From assembly GCA_902527105.1 (NCBI GenBank), contig CABZNT010000008.1, positions 1 through 54,253 on the forward strand: 54,253 bases of DNA, written 5' to 3'. The notes beneath the pieces were generated by a model. It saw only the letters and a program-made list of their open reading frames with translations. It ran no database searches and had not been told where the DNA came from. Every line of letters begins with the position of its first letter. Position 1 is the first letter of the stretch. This document shows positions 45,573 to 54,253 of the stretch, one piece after another. The position numbers and the translations under genes were made by a program. The DNA comes from an uncultured Prochlorococcus sp. GTDB taxonomy: Bacteria > Cyanobacteriota > Cyanobacteriia > PCC-6307 > Cyanobiaceae.

Positions 45573-47606
45573 GTGATTCATCTCAATAAAGGTAAACCAT
45601 TTCCTTTAGGGAGTTCTCTAACTTCACAAGGGGTTAATTTTTCCTTAGTAGCCACAAATGCAGAATATGTAGAAATCTTATTGTTTGAGAAAGAGGACTC
45701 TATTTCCCCAAAAAGCATATTCAAACTAGATCAGACTCATAATAAAGGTCCTTACTGGCATGCGGAAATAAAAAATCTTGATGAAGGTTGTATTTATGCT
45801 TTTAGAGTGAAACAAAAAAATAATGAAATTAATAATAACTATGAAAAAAAAGTATTACTTGATCCATGTTCAAGAGGTATTACAGGATGGGAAAGTTATA
45901 AAAGAGAAAATGCATTAAAAATGCAAGAAAATACTAATTCTTGTCTTAAAAGCGTTGTTTGCGATAGAAAATTATTTAATTTTAAGGATTTTCCAAGGCC
46001 TAAACATTCTTGGGAAGAAACAATTATTTATGAACTCCATATCAAAGCTTTTACTGAATCAACTGATAAAGATGAAAGTTGTTTTAAAAAATTTTTTGAA
46101 AAAATTCCTTATCTCAAAGAACTGGGTATTACAACAATTGAATTACTCCCAATTTTTTGTTTTGATCCTACTGATGCGCCAAATGGTCTAAAAAATTTTT
46201 GGGGATATAGTCCAATTAATTGGTTTACACCGCATTTTGAATATCTTTCGAATGAATCCGCCGAAAAGAATAGAGAGGAATTTAGAAGATTTGTAGAGGA
46301 ATGTCATAAAGCAGACATTGAAGTCATCTTAGATGTTGTATACAATCACACTTGCGAAGGTGATTCAAAAGGGCCCGCAATATCTTGGAAAGGTATAGAT
46401 GAAAATCTTTATTACTTTATTGGAAAAGATAAAAATTATCAGGACGTCTCCGGATGTGGTAATACTATTGCAGCAAACAGAGGATTAGTTAGAAAACTAA
46501 TAATTGAATCTTTAAAATGTTGGGCGAGTGAATTAGGAGTTGATGGTTTTAGATTTGATTTAGGAATTGCCCTATCAAGAGGAGAAAATCTTTCCCCGCT
46601 TGATAATCCTCCAATTTTTGAAGATATAGAATGTGAACCAGAACTTATCGATATCAAGTTCATAAGTGAGCCATGGGATTGTGGCGGTTTATATAAATTA
46701 GGTGATTTCCCATCTAAGAATACTTTCACTTGGAATGGTCATTTCAGAGATGACTTGAGGAGATTTTGGAAGGGGGATAAAGATACAGCATGGAATATGA
46801 GCGATAAAATAAAAGGGACGCCATCTATTTATAAAGAAGATAATATTTTTCCAAAGTCGATAAATTTTATTACTTCACATGATGGATTCACTCTAAAAGA
46901 CTTAGTAACTTTCAATAGAAAGCATAATTTTGCCAATAGAGAACAAAATAGAGATGGAGATAACCATAACAATTCTTGGAATCATGGTACTGAGGGACCA
47001 ACTACGAACTTATTAATAAATGATTTAAGAAAAAGACAACAAAAAAATCTTATTCTTAGTTTACTTATATCTAAAGGTGTTCCAATGATACTTATGGGTG
47101 ATGAGATAGGAAGATCACAAGGCGGAAACAATAATTCTTGGTGCCAAAATAATTTATTGGGCTGGATGAATTGGGAACATGGTCAACAAGATTTGGAATT
47201 ATTAGAATATTTTAAATACGTTATAAAAATCCGAAAAAAACTAATACACATTTTCAATCCATCATTCTTACCTAATAATCAAACCAATGAAAATATTCCA
47301 ACATATCATTGGCATGGAACAAAGTTAGATAACCCCGATTGGAGTAGTTGGTCTCACACAGTTGCCTTTAGCATTAACAAAGACAATACTAATCCGCTTG
47401 TCTGGATAGGTTTAAATGCATATTCAAAAAGTATTGATTTCCCCTTACCGAAATGTAAATATAATTGGTTAAAAGTTATTGACACTAGCATGTCTGAGAT
47501 TTTTGAACCCTTAATTGTTCATGAAAAATCTGTTTCAATAAAGAGTAGAAGCTCTTTACTAATCATTTCAGAAGAAGTATTTGGGGCAAAAAATAATTTA
47601 TTCTAA
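45573..47606 (+). CDS. glgX: Glycogen debranching / isoamylase-type enzyme GlgX
   Basis: 677 residues, GTG start. N-terminal CBM48-like domain (~1-100), then a GH13 barrel: DVVYNHTCEGD, nucleophile in DGFRFDLG, acid Glu in ISEPWD and FITSHDG. Hydrolyses alpha-1,6 branches during glycogen breakdown. The stop is one base from the 3' end of the converging tRNA-Gly. Confidence 0.95.
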   Translation: MIHLNKGKPFPLGSSLTSQGVNFSLVATNAEYVEILLFEKEDSISPKSIFKLDQTHNKGPYWHAEIKNLDEGCIYAFRVKQKNNEINNNYEKKVLLDPCSRGITGWESYKRENALKMQENTNSCLKSVVCDRKLFNFKDFPRPKHSWEETIIYELHIKAFTESTDKDESCFKKFFEKIPYLKELGITTIELLPIFCFDPTDAPNGLKNFWGYSPINWFTPHFEYLSNESAEKNREEFRRFVEECHKADIEVILDVVYNHTCEGDSKGPAISWKGIDENLYYFIGKDKNYQDVSGCGNTIAANRGLVRKLIIESLKCWASELGVDGFRFDLGIALSRGENLSPLDNPPIFEDIECEPELIDIKFISEPWDCGGLYKLGDFPSKNTFTWNGHFRDDLRRFWKGDKDTAWNMSDKIKGTPSIYKEDNIFPKSINFITSHDGFTLKDLVTFNRKHNFANREQNRDGDNHNNSWNHGTEGPTTNLLINDLRKRQQKNLILSLLISKGVPMILMGDEIGRSQGGNNNSWCQNNLLGWMNWEHGQQDLELLEYFKYVIKIRKKLIHIFNPSFLPNNQTNENIPTYHWHGTKLDNPDWSSWSHTVAFSINKDNTNPLVWIGLNAYSKSIDFPLPKCKYNWLKVIDTSMSEIFEPLIVHEKSVSIKSRSSLLIISEEVFGAKNNLF

Positions 47607-47607
47607 A

Positions 47608-47678
47608 AGCGGGCGGCGGGAATCGAACCCGCATCTTCAGCTTGGAAGGCTGAGGTTTTACCACTAAACCACGCCCGC
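47608..47678 (-). tRNA. tRNA-Gly (anticodon TCC)
   Basis: 71 nt on the minus strand. Acceptor GCGGGCG (47678-47672) / CGCCCGC (47615-47609), discriminator T. Anticodon stem TCAGC/GCTGA with loop CTTCCAA gives TCC, reading GGA/GGG. T-loop TTCGATT. CCA not encoded. Confidence 0.97.
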
Positions 47679-47739
47679 ATTAAGTAATAGAATTACCATT
47701 GCAATAATACATTATCAAACAATAAACAAAGTAAAAAGA

Positions 47740-49137
47740 TTGGAAAATTCACACTCGAAAAAAAATATTTCTAGATCAACAACAAGATTAATGTTCTCTT
47801 ATGGGCTAGGAGATGCAGGAACAGGTTTAGTCGCGACACAATTTGGTTTTTTTCTTTTCAAATTCTTTATTTCTACTGGTTTACCAGTAATAATTGCAGG
47901 CTCATTATTAATGTTAATAAAGATATGGGATGCAGTAAATGATCCGTTAATTGGATGGTTAAGTGATCGTACCAAATCAAAATGGGGACCAAGAATCCCT
48001 TGGATGGTAGCAGCATCTGTTCCTCTCGGTTTCTCTTTAGCTGCGATATGGTGGACACCCACTGGTTCAGTGCTAACCAAGACTATTTACTATGCCATAA
48101 TTTCTATAATCGTAATGACTGCTTATACAAGTATTAATCTTCCTTTTGCAGCTCTTTCTACTGAAATTTCTGAAAAAACAGCAATAAGAACAAGACTAAA
48201 CGCATCTAGATTTACTGGCTCAATAATCGCAGGACTAACTGGTTTAATAATTGCTGGAGTTGTATTAGGTTCCGAAGGATCTGCAAATAATGAATATTTT
48301 TTAATGGGTAAAATAAGCGGATGTATTGCAGTTGCTGCAACATTAATTTCTTGTTGGGGATTAGCTCCATTCGCAAAAAAAGCAAGAAGGCCTTCAGGAA
48401 AAGTTGAAGCTATAACACTTCAATTCAAAAGGATCTTCAGAAATAAAAAATTTCTAAAAGTTATCACGCTCTATATTCTTCTCTGGTGCGCCTTACAATT
48501 AATGCAAACAGTAGCATTAATCTATGTCGAGGATGTACTGAATGTACCAACATATATTGCGAAGTGGATCCCGATACCTTTCCAAATTAGCGCTTTAGTG
48601 GGTTTACAAATATGGACCAGAGTATCAAATAAATTGAACAGGATTTCAGCGTTAAACTATGGAGCGATTATGTGGATTATTTCATGTACAGCAGCTTTAT
48701 TTTTACCTTCATTATCAAAAATTTCAGGACTTGGAGATAGTTTATTCCTAAATGCCAGCAACATATTTCTGTTCATTCTCTTAATTTTCATAATCTGTCT
48801 TATTGGCATTGGAGCTTCAACCGCTTTTCTTATCCCTTGGTCACTACTTCCTGACGCAATAGACGAAGACCCAGAGAAACCAGCAGGATTATATACTGCT
48901 TGGATGGTACTTATTCAGAAGATAGGTATCGCGTTTAGTGTTCAATTATTAGGATTTTTATTGTATTTATCAGGTTATCAATCATGTTTTGTTGATAAAG
49001 ATGGTTTAAATATTATTGAACAATGCTACTCAGCACAATTAACTATTAGATTATGTATTGGTTTTATACCCTCAATATTGGTAATAATTGGTCTTTTAAT
49101 CATGAGGGAATGGGATCGAAAATTAATTACGAACTAA
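47740..49137 (+). CDS. MFS transporter, GPH (glycoside/sugar:cation symporter) type
   Basis: 465 residues, TTG start, about 12 hydrophobic segments. GPH-family features: SYGLGDAG near the start, KIWDAVNDPLIGWLSDRTKSKWG at the loop 2-3 region and a later LPDAIDEDPEKPAG segment. Likely a sugar or glycoside transporter; substrate and direction unknown. It sits downstream of glgX and the tRNA, and 9 nt ahead of the MlaE-like permease. Confidence 0.85.
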   Translation: MENSHSKKNISRSTTRLMFSYGLGDAGTGLVATQFGFFLFKFFISTGLPVIIAGSLLMLIKIWDAVNDPLIGWLSDRTKSKWGPRIPWMVAASVPLGFSLAAIWWTPTGSVLTKTIYYAIISIIVMTAYTSINLPFAALSTEISEKTAIRTRLNASRFTGSIIAGLTGLIIAGVVLGSEGSANNEYFLMGKISGCIAVAATLISCWGLAPFAKKARRPSGKVEAITLQFKRIFRNKKFLKVITLYILLWCALQLMQTVALIYVEDVLNVPTYIAKWIPIPFQISALVGLQIWTRVSNKLNRISALNYGAIMWIISCTAALFLPSLSKISGLGDSLFLNASNIFLFILLIFIICLIGIGASTAFLIPWSLLPDAIDEDPEKPAGLYTAWMVLIQKIGIAFSVQLLGFLLYLSGYQSCFVDKDGLNIIEQCYSAQLTIRLCIGFIPSILVIIGLLIMREWDRKLITN

Positions 49138-49146
49138 TATAAAGAT

Positions 49147-49902
49147 ATGTATTACCTTAATTTTTTCAAAAGACTTCTAAGCAGCCTAGTCATTGGCGGG
49201 CAAGCAATTAATTTTATCTTTAAGGGTAAAATTTCCAAAAATGATCTCTTTGACCAACTTATGGAGTCAGGTCCTGGCAGTTTATTAATTGTATTAATTA
49301 CAGGAATTGCCGCAGGTACAGTTTTTAATATTCAAGTTGCATCACAACTTACAAGTATGGGAGTTTCAAGTGAAATCGGAGGTTTATTAGCAGTAGGCAT
49401 GGCAAGAGAGATGGCTCCTCTTCTAACTGCTACTTTAATGACTGGAAAGGTTGCCACTGCTTATGCTGCTCAACTGGGCACGATGAAAGTCACAGAACAA
49501 ATTGAGGCAATAACCATGTTAAGAACCGAGCCAGTCCAATATTTGGTAGTCCCAAGGTTACTATCGATGGTAATAATGTCTCCAATCCAGTGTCTTTTGT
49601 TTTTATCTGTAGCTTTATGGAGTGGACAAATTTGGAGCACAATTTTTTATAAAGTTCCTCCAATAGTTTTTTGGACATCTGTAAGATCAGGTAATGTGAG
49701 TTTAACCAGTACAGACTTAACTTCAATGTTAATAAAATCTGTAGTGTTCGGATTACTTATTTCAATCATTGCTTGTGGATATGGACTTACAACCAAAGGA
49801 GGTCCAAAAGAAGTTGGAACAAGTACAACAGGTGCAGTTGTAATGACTCTCGTTACTGTATCTTTAATGGATGTATTACTAACGCAAATTTTATTTGGAT
49901 GA
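49147..49902 (+). CDS. MlaE-type ABC transporter permease
   Basis: 251 residues with about five or six hydrophobic segments. MlaE/DUF140 signature: LLAVGMAREMAPLLTA, GKVATAYAAQLGTMKVTEQIEA and TEPVQYLVVPRLL. These permeases work with an ATPase and an MCE protein in lipid transport between membranes; neither partner gene is in this window. The end overlaps or nearly touches the DUF3119 gene. Confidence 0.9.
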   Translation: MYYLNFFKRLLSSLVIGGQAINFIFKGKISKNDLFDQLMESGPGSLLIVLITGIAAGTVFNIQVASQLTSMGVSSEIGGLLAVGMAREMAPLLTATLMTGKVATAYAAQLGTMKVTEQIEAITMLRTEPVQYLVVPRLLSMVIMSPIQCLLFLSVALWSGQIWSTIFYKVPPIVFWTSVRSGNVSLTSTDLTSMLIKSVVFGLLISIIACGYGLTTKGGPKEVGTSTTGAVVMTLVTVSLMDVLLTQILFG

Positions 49903-49906
49903 ATCT

Positions 49907-50311
49907 ATGTTTAATACTAAATCAAAAAAAGAGGAGCCAGTAATAATATCTCCTTCATTTCAGTTGCCAATCATTCTAATAGTTTTAAGTTTTATGCTTT
50001 TGTTTTTGAATATTGGCTCTTTGCCAACAATAGTTTTTGCTTCTTTTAGCTTTTTTTTATTACTTCAGTCATTCACCTTAAGAATAAAAATAACAAATGA
50101 TGATTTTATCGTTTTACAATTAGGGAAAGAGATTAGAACTTTTCCATTCAAGAACTGGATATCATGGAAATTCTTTTTTCCTATAATCCCAGGTATTTTT
50201 TATTTTAGAGAAAAGTCCAGTCCTCATTTATTACCAATTTTGTTTAATCCAAAGCAATTAAAAGATGAGCTCATAAAAAAAGTTGACTCCCTTGAAATTA
50301 AAAATTCTTAA
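49907..50311 (+). CDS. DUF3119-type membrane protein
   Basis: 134 residues from ATG 49907 (a TTG at 49895 would add four). Two hydrophobic segments near residues 20-60, then a PH-like stretch (LRIKITNDDFIVLQLGKEIRTFPFKNWI) and a Lys-rich tail, matching my memory of the cyanobacterial DUF3119 family. GGA 8 bases before ATG 49907 is a fair ribosome-binding site. Coupled to the MlaE permease gene. Confidence 0.8.
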   Translation: MFNTKSKKEEPVIISPSFQLPIILIVLSFMLLFLNIGSLPTIVFASFSFFLLLQSFTLRIKITNDDFIVLQLGKEIRTFPFKNWISWKFFFPIIPGIFYFREKSSPHLLPILFNPKQLKDELIKKVDSLEIKNS

Positions 50312-50346
50312 AATTCAGACTTTGCCTAATCATCAAAATTATTTAA

Positions 50347-51354
50347 ATGACCAATACCGAAATTTCCGACAATAATCCTGAAAAGGAATTAAAAATAGAT
50401 AAGTCAATTTCAGATAAAACCAAACAAATTAGTAAGAAAAATACAACTCAAAATAAAAAAATTACACCGAAAAATGATAAAACAACTAAATCTTTTGATG
50501 AAATTTCTAATGAAATTTTTAGAGATCTCTTTTCAAAAAAAGACTCTTTAGTTAAAGAAATAAAAGAGTTAGAAACAAAAAAAAATGAAATAGAAAAAGA
50601 TATTGAGTCTAATTTTAAAGGACAGTCAGATAATATTGCTAAAAGAGTTAAAGGCTTTCAAGAGTACTTAACTGGAGCTTTGCAGAATCTTTCACAAAAC
50701 GTAGAGAGACTTGAATTAGTATCTCAACCAATAATCGTAAAGCCTTCTCCCCTTGATGAGAAAAAGCAAGAAAATAGCACAAATAATTTAGTTAATGTTC
50801 CTGCTCTTTCCGAAACATTTAAGCCAGATGAAGAGATTATAAAAAGTTGCTTTAAAAGTTTCAAAGAACAACCCGACTTTTATGCAGAACCTTGGAAGTT
50901 AAGACGGAGTCTTGATTCCCAAGATATAGAAATTATGGATGATTGGTTCTTTAACATGGGTGGAAGAGGTTCTCTTGAAAGTAGAGGATCTCGACAAAAA
51001 AATGCCTTGTTATCAGCTGGCTTAATATCTATTCTTGGCGAATTATATGGAGATCAATTTCAGACTCTTATTTTGGCTTCGCAGCCTGAACGATTAGGTG
51101 AATGGAGAAGAATTCTTCAAGATTCACTTGGTCTAACAAGGGATGACTTTGGACCTAATAGTGGGATTGTTCTGTTTGAAAGGCCTGAAGGTGTGATCGA
51201 AAGAGCTGATAGATTAGAGGCCAATGAAGAATTGCCATTTATTATCATTGATGCAGCAGAAACTTCTGTCGAAATTCCAATACTTCAATTCCCATTATGG
51301 GTTGCATTCGCTGGTTCAGATAATGAAATTTACGATGATCTTGAACTAAACTAA
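50347..51354 (+). CDS. DUF3086-type protein with N-terminal coiled coil
   Basis: 335 residues. Residues 1-~60 are polar low complexity (Lys/Asn/Asp/Thr); ~60-125 form a coiled coil ([20 protein letters not shown]). The C-terminal ~170 residues match the cyanobacterial DUF3086 domain as I recall it ([41 protein letters not shown]-like IVLFERPEG). No membrane segment. Function unknown. plsY starts 6 nt after its stop. Confidence 0.85.
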   Translation: MTNTEISDNNPEKELKIDKSISDKTKQISKKNTTQNKKITPKNDKTTKSFDEISNEIFRDLFSKKDSLVKEIKELETKKNEIEKDIESNFKGQSDNIAKRVKGFQEYLTGALQNLSQNVERLELVSQPIIVKPSPLDEKKQENSTNNLVNVPALSETFKPDEEIIKSCFKSFKEQPDFYAEPWKLRRSLDSQDIEIMDDWFFNMGGRGSLESRGSRQKNALLSAGLISILGELYGDQFQTLILASQPERLGEWRRILQDSLGLTRDDFGPNSGIVLFERPEGVIERADRLEANEELPFIIIDAAETSVEIPILQFPLWVAFAGSDNEIYDDLELN

Positions 51355-51359
51355 GATTT

Positions 51360-51953
51360 ATGAATATCTTAATAATTTTTACAAGTTATTTTTTAGGATC
51401 ACTTCCGACAGGTTTTTTAATTGGAAAATATCTCAAAAATATAGATCTAAGAACTATGGGTTCTGGATCTACAGGTGCCACAAATGTCTTAAGAAATGTT
51501 GGGAAATGGCCAGCACTTTTTGTGTTTATCATTGACGTTGGGAAAGGCCTTATAGCAGTAAAAATTGCTCAATACTATACAGATCAAGAATTAATAGAGG
51601 TAATAGCAGGGATATCCGCTATCTCAGGACATATTTGGCCAATATGGCTTAGAGGTAAAGGAGGGAAAGCTGTTGCTACTGGATTAGGTATGTTTTTAGC
51701 TCTTTCTTGGAAAGTTGGACTCGCATCTCTTGGCATTTTTTTAATAGTCCTAACAAAAACTAAATTTGTTTCTTTATCCAGTATTTCAGCTGCAATCTTA
51801 CTTCCTATTTTTATGTTTTTTTACCTAGGTAAATTTGTTCACTCGTACTTTTTTATAAGTTTATTTGTGGCATTATTAGTAATCTGGAAACATAGAACAA
51901 ACATAACAAGATTGCTTAAGGGAGAAGAATCCAAAATTAATCAGAATCAATAG
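51360..51953 (+). CDS. plsY: Acyl-phosphate glycerol-3-phosphate acyltransferase
   Basis: 197 residues, multi-span. PlsY motifs [27 protein letters not shown] and [19 protein letters not shown]. First acylation of glycerol 3-phosphate for membrane lipids. Last gene of the MlaE-DUF3119-DUF3086-plsY run. Its 3' end overlaps pyrF by 17 bp. Confidence 0.95.
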   Translation: MNILIIFTSYFLGSLPTGFLIGKYLKNIDLRTMGSGSTGATNVLRNVGKWPALFVFIIDVGKGLIAVKIAQYYTDQELIEVIAGISAISGHIWPIWLRGKGGKAVATGLGMFLALSWKVGLASLGIFLIVLTKTKFVSLSSISAAILLPIFMFFYLGKFVHSYFFISLFVALLVIWKHRTNITRLLKGEESKINQNQ

Positions 51954-52665
51954 ATTTAAATATTTCTATTAGAGCTTTATTAGGATCTATAGCTTTTGAA
52001 ATTGATCTGCCAATGACTAACTTAGAAGCGCCATTATCTATAGCTTCATGGGGAGTCATTATTCTATTTTGATCATCTTTATTGTCAATATTTAATCTGA
52101 TACCTGGTGTAATAAGCTCAAAATTATCTTTATAAATAGATCTCAACATATTGACCTCCCAAGGGGAACAAACACATCCATCTAATCCGGCATCAAAAGA
52201 CAACTTTGCAAGTCTCAATACATTATCTTCAATAGAATTATTTCTATCAAGATCAGCTTGAAAATCCTTGGGAGAAAAGCTTGTTAAAACAGTTATTCCT
52301 ACTACCAATGGAGGTTTCACACTGACAGAGGTGGCTCCTTCTAAAGATGCTTTTTTTGAATCCTTAAGAGCTTTTAAACCTGCTGAAGCATGAATAGAAA
52401 TTATATCAACCCCTAATTTTGAAACTTCTAAACATGCTGCACGCATGGTATTTGGAATATCATGAAATTTTAAGTCTAAAAAAATTTTTTTATTTAAACC
52501 TTTTAGTATTTCAATAACTCTTGGACCTTCCCTAACAAAGAGCTCTAAACCAACTTTCACCCACTTAATATTAGGACATTTTTCCAAAAGTAATTTTGCT
52601 TGACTTACATCTAATCCATCAATTGCCAATATTATTTTATCTTCCGGATTAAATCTATTGTTCAT
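51937..52665 (-). CDS. pyrF: Orotidine 5'-phosphate decarboxylase
   Basis: 242 residues from ATG 52665 (a TTG one codon upstream is possible). LAIDGLD, catalytic [17 protein letters not shown], and ITPGIRLN near the end for phosphate binding. Last step of UMP synthesis. Follows tyrS by 6 nt on the same strand. Confidence 0.96.
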   Translation of the reverse strand: MNNRFNPEDKIILAIDGLDVSQAKLLLEKCPNIKWVKVGLELFVREGPRVIEILKGLNKKIFLDLKFHDIPNTMRAACLEVSKLGVDIISIHASAGLKALKDSKKASLEGATSVSVKPPLVVGITVLTSFSPKDFQADLDRNNSIEDNVLRLAKLSFDAGLDGCVCSPWEVNMLRSIYKDNFELITPGIRLNIDNKDDQNRIMTPHEAIDNGASKLVIGRSISKAIDPNKALIEIFKSIDSD

Positions 52666-52671
52666 CAATTT

Positions 52672-53910
52672 TCAGTTTTTAAACCTCTTAATTATTTTTT
52701 TTCCAATTTGCAATATTTTTCCTTCCAAATCATTTTTTGAATTAAAAACTAAATCAGGATTTATTACTTTTTGACTATCAATTTTTACACCCCCGCCTTT
52801 AATAGATCTTTTGGATTCGCTACTAGATTTGAAAAGTTTTAAAGCACTTAATAAGTAGAAAATCTTTACTGGAAAAACTACTTCTTTTATAGAGATCTCT
52901 GGAATTTCTCCAACTTTTTCTTTGTGTCCAAGGAATAATTTTTCGCAGTTTGATTGTGCCTTTAATGCTTCTTCGGCTCCATGGAATAAAGTAGTAACTT
53001 CTAAAGCCATTCTTCTCTGTAATTCACGAGGATTTGAGTTTTCCAGAAAACTTAAATCTAATTCAGTAAGTAATTCAAAATAGGTGGGGATTATATTATC
53101 GGGTACTTTTTCTAATTTTGAATACATTGAAAGAGGATCTTCAGTCAAACCGATGGTGTTAAATTCTGATTTACTCATCTTCTTAATTCCATCTAAACCT
53201 GTCAAAATTGGCAGCAGAACACCAAATTGAGGGTCTTGTTTAAAATGCCTTTGAAGGTCTCTTCCTATTGCAATATTAAATTTCTGATCTGTGCCTCCAA
53301 GCTCAATATCCGATTGAACAACTACCGAATCATAACCTTGTAATAGTGGATATAAAAATTCATGCAAAGCAATTGGGACTTGCGAAGTGTACCTTTTATT
53401 AAATTCCTCCTTAGCTAGCATTTGACTAACTGTTGCACTCCCCATTAACTCAATTATCGAATTAAGATTTAATCCTTTTAACCATTCACTGTTATATCTA
53501 ATTTCTATTCTGTCTTTTGAATCAAAATCTAAAATAGATTCATTGGCTGGCTTTCCCATCCCTAGTTGGGTTAAGTATGTTTTTGCATTATTCTTAACTT
53601 GTTTTTCAGATAACTGAACTCTTGTTTTGTTTTTCCCGGTTGGATCTCCAATTTGAGCAGTAAAATCCCCAATAATTAAAACTGCAATATGTCCATTATC
53701 TTGGAATGCCCTAAGTTTCTTAAACAATATGCTGTGCCCAAGATGAATATCGGTTCCAGTTGGATCGATGCCGAGTTTAACCCTTAATTTTTTATTATTT
53801 TTTTTCGCATGATCAATTATCTCCGAAAAGGTTTGATCTGTTCCCTTAATTGGAAAATATTCTTCTATTCCTCTTGAAAGCCATGATGGCAATTTTAAAT
53901 TATCTGTCAT
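52672..53910 (-). CDS. tyrS: Tyrosyl-tRNA synthetase
   Basis: 412 residues. Class I signature HLGH ([13 protein letters not shown]) and KMSKS ([11 protein letters not shown]); [23 protein letters not shown]-terminal S4-like domain ([11 protein letters not shown]). This is the TyrZ-like form with HLGH at residue ~56. Cotranscribed with pyrF downstream and DUF1825 upstream (19-nt gap). Confidence 0.96.
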   Translation of the reverse strand: MTDNLKLPSWLSRGIEEYFPIKGTDQTFSEIIDHAKKNNKKLRVKLGIDPTGTDIHLGHSILFKKLRAFQDNGHIAVLIIGDFTAQIGDPTGKNKTRVQLSEKQVKNNAKTYLTQLGMGKPANESILDFDSKDRIEIRYNSEWLKGLNLNSIIELMGSATVSQMLAKEEFNKRYTSQVPIALHEFLYPLLQGYDSVVVQSDIELGGTDQKFNIAIGRDLQRHFKQDPQFGVLLPILTGLDGIKKMSKSEFNTIGLTEDPLSMYSKLEKVPDNIIPTYFELLTELDLSFLENSNPRELQRRMALEVTTLFHGAEEALKAQSNCEKLFLGHKEKVGEIPEISIKEVVFPVKIFYLLSALKLFKSSSESKRSIKGGGVKIDSQKVINPDLVFNSKNDLEGKILQIGKKIIKRFKN

Positions 53911-53929
53911 GAAGCTTTAATCGTTAACC

Positions 53930-54253
53930 TTAAGAAGTTTTATCAAGTTCATCCTTCATTCTTATTAAGGTTTTATTCATTTGATCGAACATTTGATCAG
54001 GAGTAATCCCAAATTGACTTAACTGTGTCTTTAATTGTTCTACTGTCATTTTTGCTTGAAAATCTTCAGATAATTCAAATCTCTTCATAAAAACCTTATA
54101 ACGATCCATAAGAGATTCCATTTTTTTTATAAACATTTTTTTCCCTTCTCTATCAAATTTTCCATAATCAGAGCCAAGTTTCATAAGTTCTTGGTAATCT
54201 GTAAAAAGCTTTTTAGCTTCTTCTTGAACAATGTCTGACTCAAAGAATCCCAT
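53930..54253 (-). CDS. DUF1825 family protein (complete, start at window edge)
   Basis: 107 residues. Conserved cyanobacterial small helical protein: FFESDIVQEEAKKLF, YGKFDREGKKMFIKKME, YKVFMKRFELSEDF and QFGITPDQMFDQMN. The ATG occupies the last three bases (54251-54253), so it appears complete. Soluble, no Cys. Function unknown. Upstream of tyrS by 19 nt. Confidence 0.9.
   Translation of the reverse strand: MGFFESDIVQEEAKKLFTDYQELMKLGSDYGKFDREGKKMFIKKMESLMDRYKVFMKRFELSEDFQAKMTVEQLKTQLSQFGITPDQMFDQMNKTLIRMKDELDKTS

Noticed and set aside
1..54253. Prophage, insertion sequence, toxin-antitoxin or defence island
   Set aside because: No transposase, integrase, restriction, Cas or phage structural gene was seen; tRNAs are not flanked by integrases or obvious attachment-site repeats.

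Overview
The window reads as a piece of the chromosome of a high-light-adapted Prochlorococcus (Cyanobacteria). The evidence is very AT-rich DNA with tight spacing, a Ni-superoxide dismutase with its maturation peptidase and a NicO-type transporter, a high-light-inducible (Hli) protein, a ClpR/ClpP3 pair, an ARC6/Ftn2-type division protein, a ThiD2-ThiE fusion, and several gene families restricted to cyanobacteria (TIGR03792, DUF1825, DUF3086, DUF3119). I see no insertion sequence, prophage, CRISPR array, integrase or rRNA. This is mostly core genome; the less explained parts are small-protein clusters, unusual translation starts and unusual gene junctions.

Layout. 0-1.7 kb: thiE (cut by the window edge), thiS and two tiny ORFs. 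1.7-4.9 kb (minus): era, a trmD-ispF fused frame, a TIGR03792 protein and larB/cpmA, joined by 0-4 nt junctions. 5-11.4 kb: a conserved hypothetical (+), then a minus-strand run zipN/ftn2, ffh, rpsP, phoH and a Bax-inhibitor-1 membrane protein, ending at a clear terminator. 11.5-18 kb: pdhA, a group 2 sigma factor, nnrED, mnmA and lnt. 18-20.2 kb: FKBP, sodN, sodX, sodT-like. 20.2-28 kb: trpC, lpdA, a SpoU methyltransferase, murA, two overlapping micro-ORFs, tRNA-Leu, argD and folC. 28-34.5 kb: an FAD oxidase and an amidohydrolase, tRNA-His, miaB, then ddl-hypothetical-ftsQ. 34.6-41 kb: ftsZ, SRP RNA, panB, a small secreted protein, hemW, a PIN/TRAM protein, clpR and clpP3. 41-45.5 kb: ilvC, cobD, hli, four small unknown proteins and HU. 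45.6-54.3 kb: glgX, tRNA-Gly, a GPH-type transporter, an MlaE-like permease, DUF3119, DUF3086, plsY, pyrF, tyrS and DUF1825.

How the genes work together. Cell division and envelope are prominent: zipN, ftsQ, ftsZ, ddl, murA, lnt, plsY and the MlaE-like permease. Protein targeting has both its protein (ffh) and its RNA (ffs). The Ni-SOD cluster holds enzyme, leader peptidase and probable nickel importer together. Two of the pyruvate dehydrogenase subunits (pdhA and lpdA) are present about 10 kb apart.

Main items for a second look: sodX and the SpoU methyltransferase have no ATG/GTG/TTG that would include their full conserved domains, and sodX is in the same frame as sodN, separated from it by one stop codon; trmD and ispF share one uninterrupted frame; argD starts 5 nt after the end of tRNA-Leu; a terminator-like hairpin abuts the start codon of a secreted 77-aa protein; a 36-aa micro-ORF resembles a degenerate Hli helix; and a set of small membrane or secreted proteins lies next to the hli gene.
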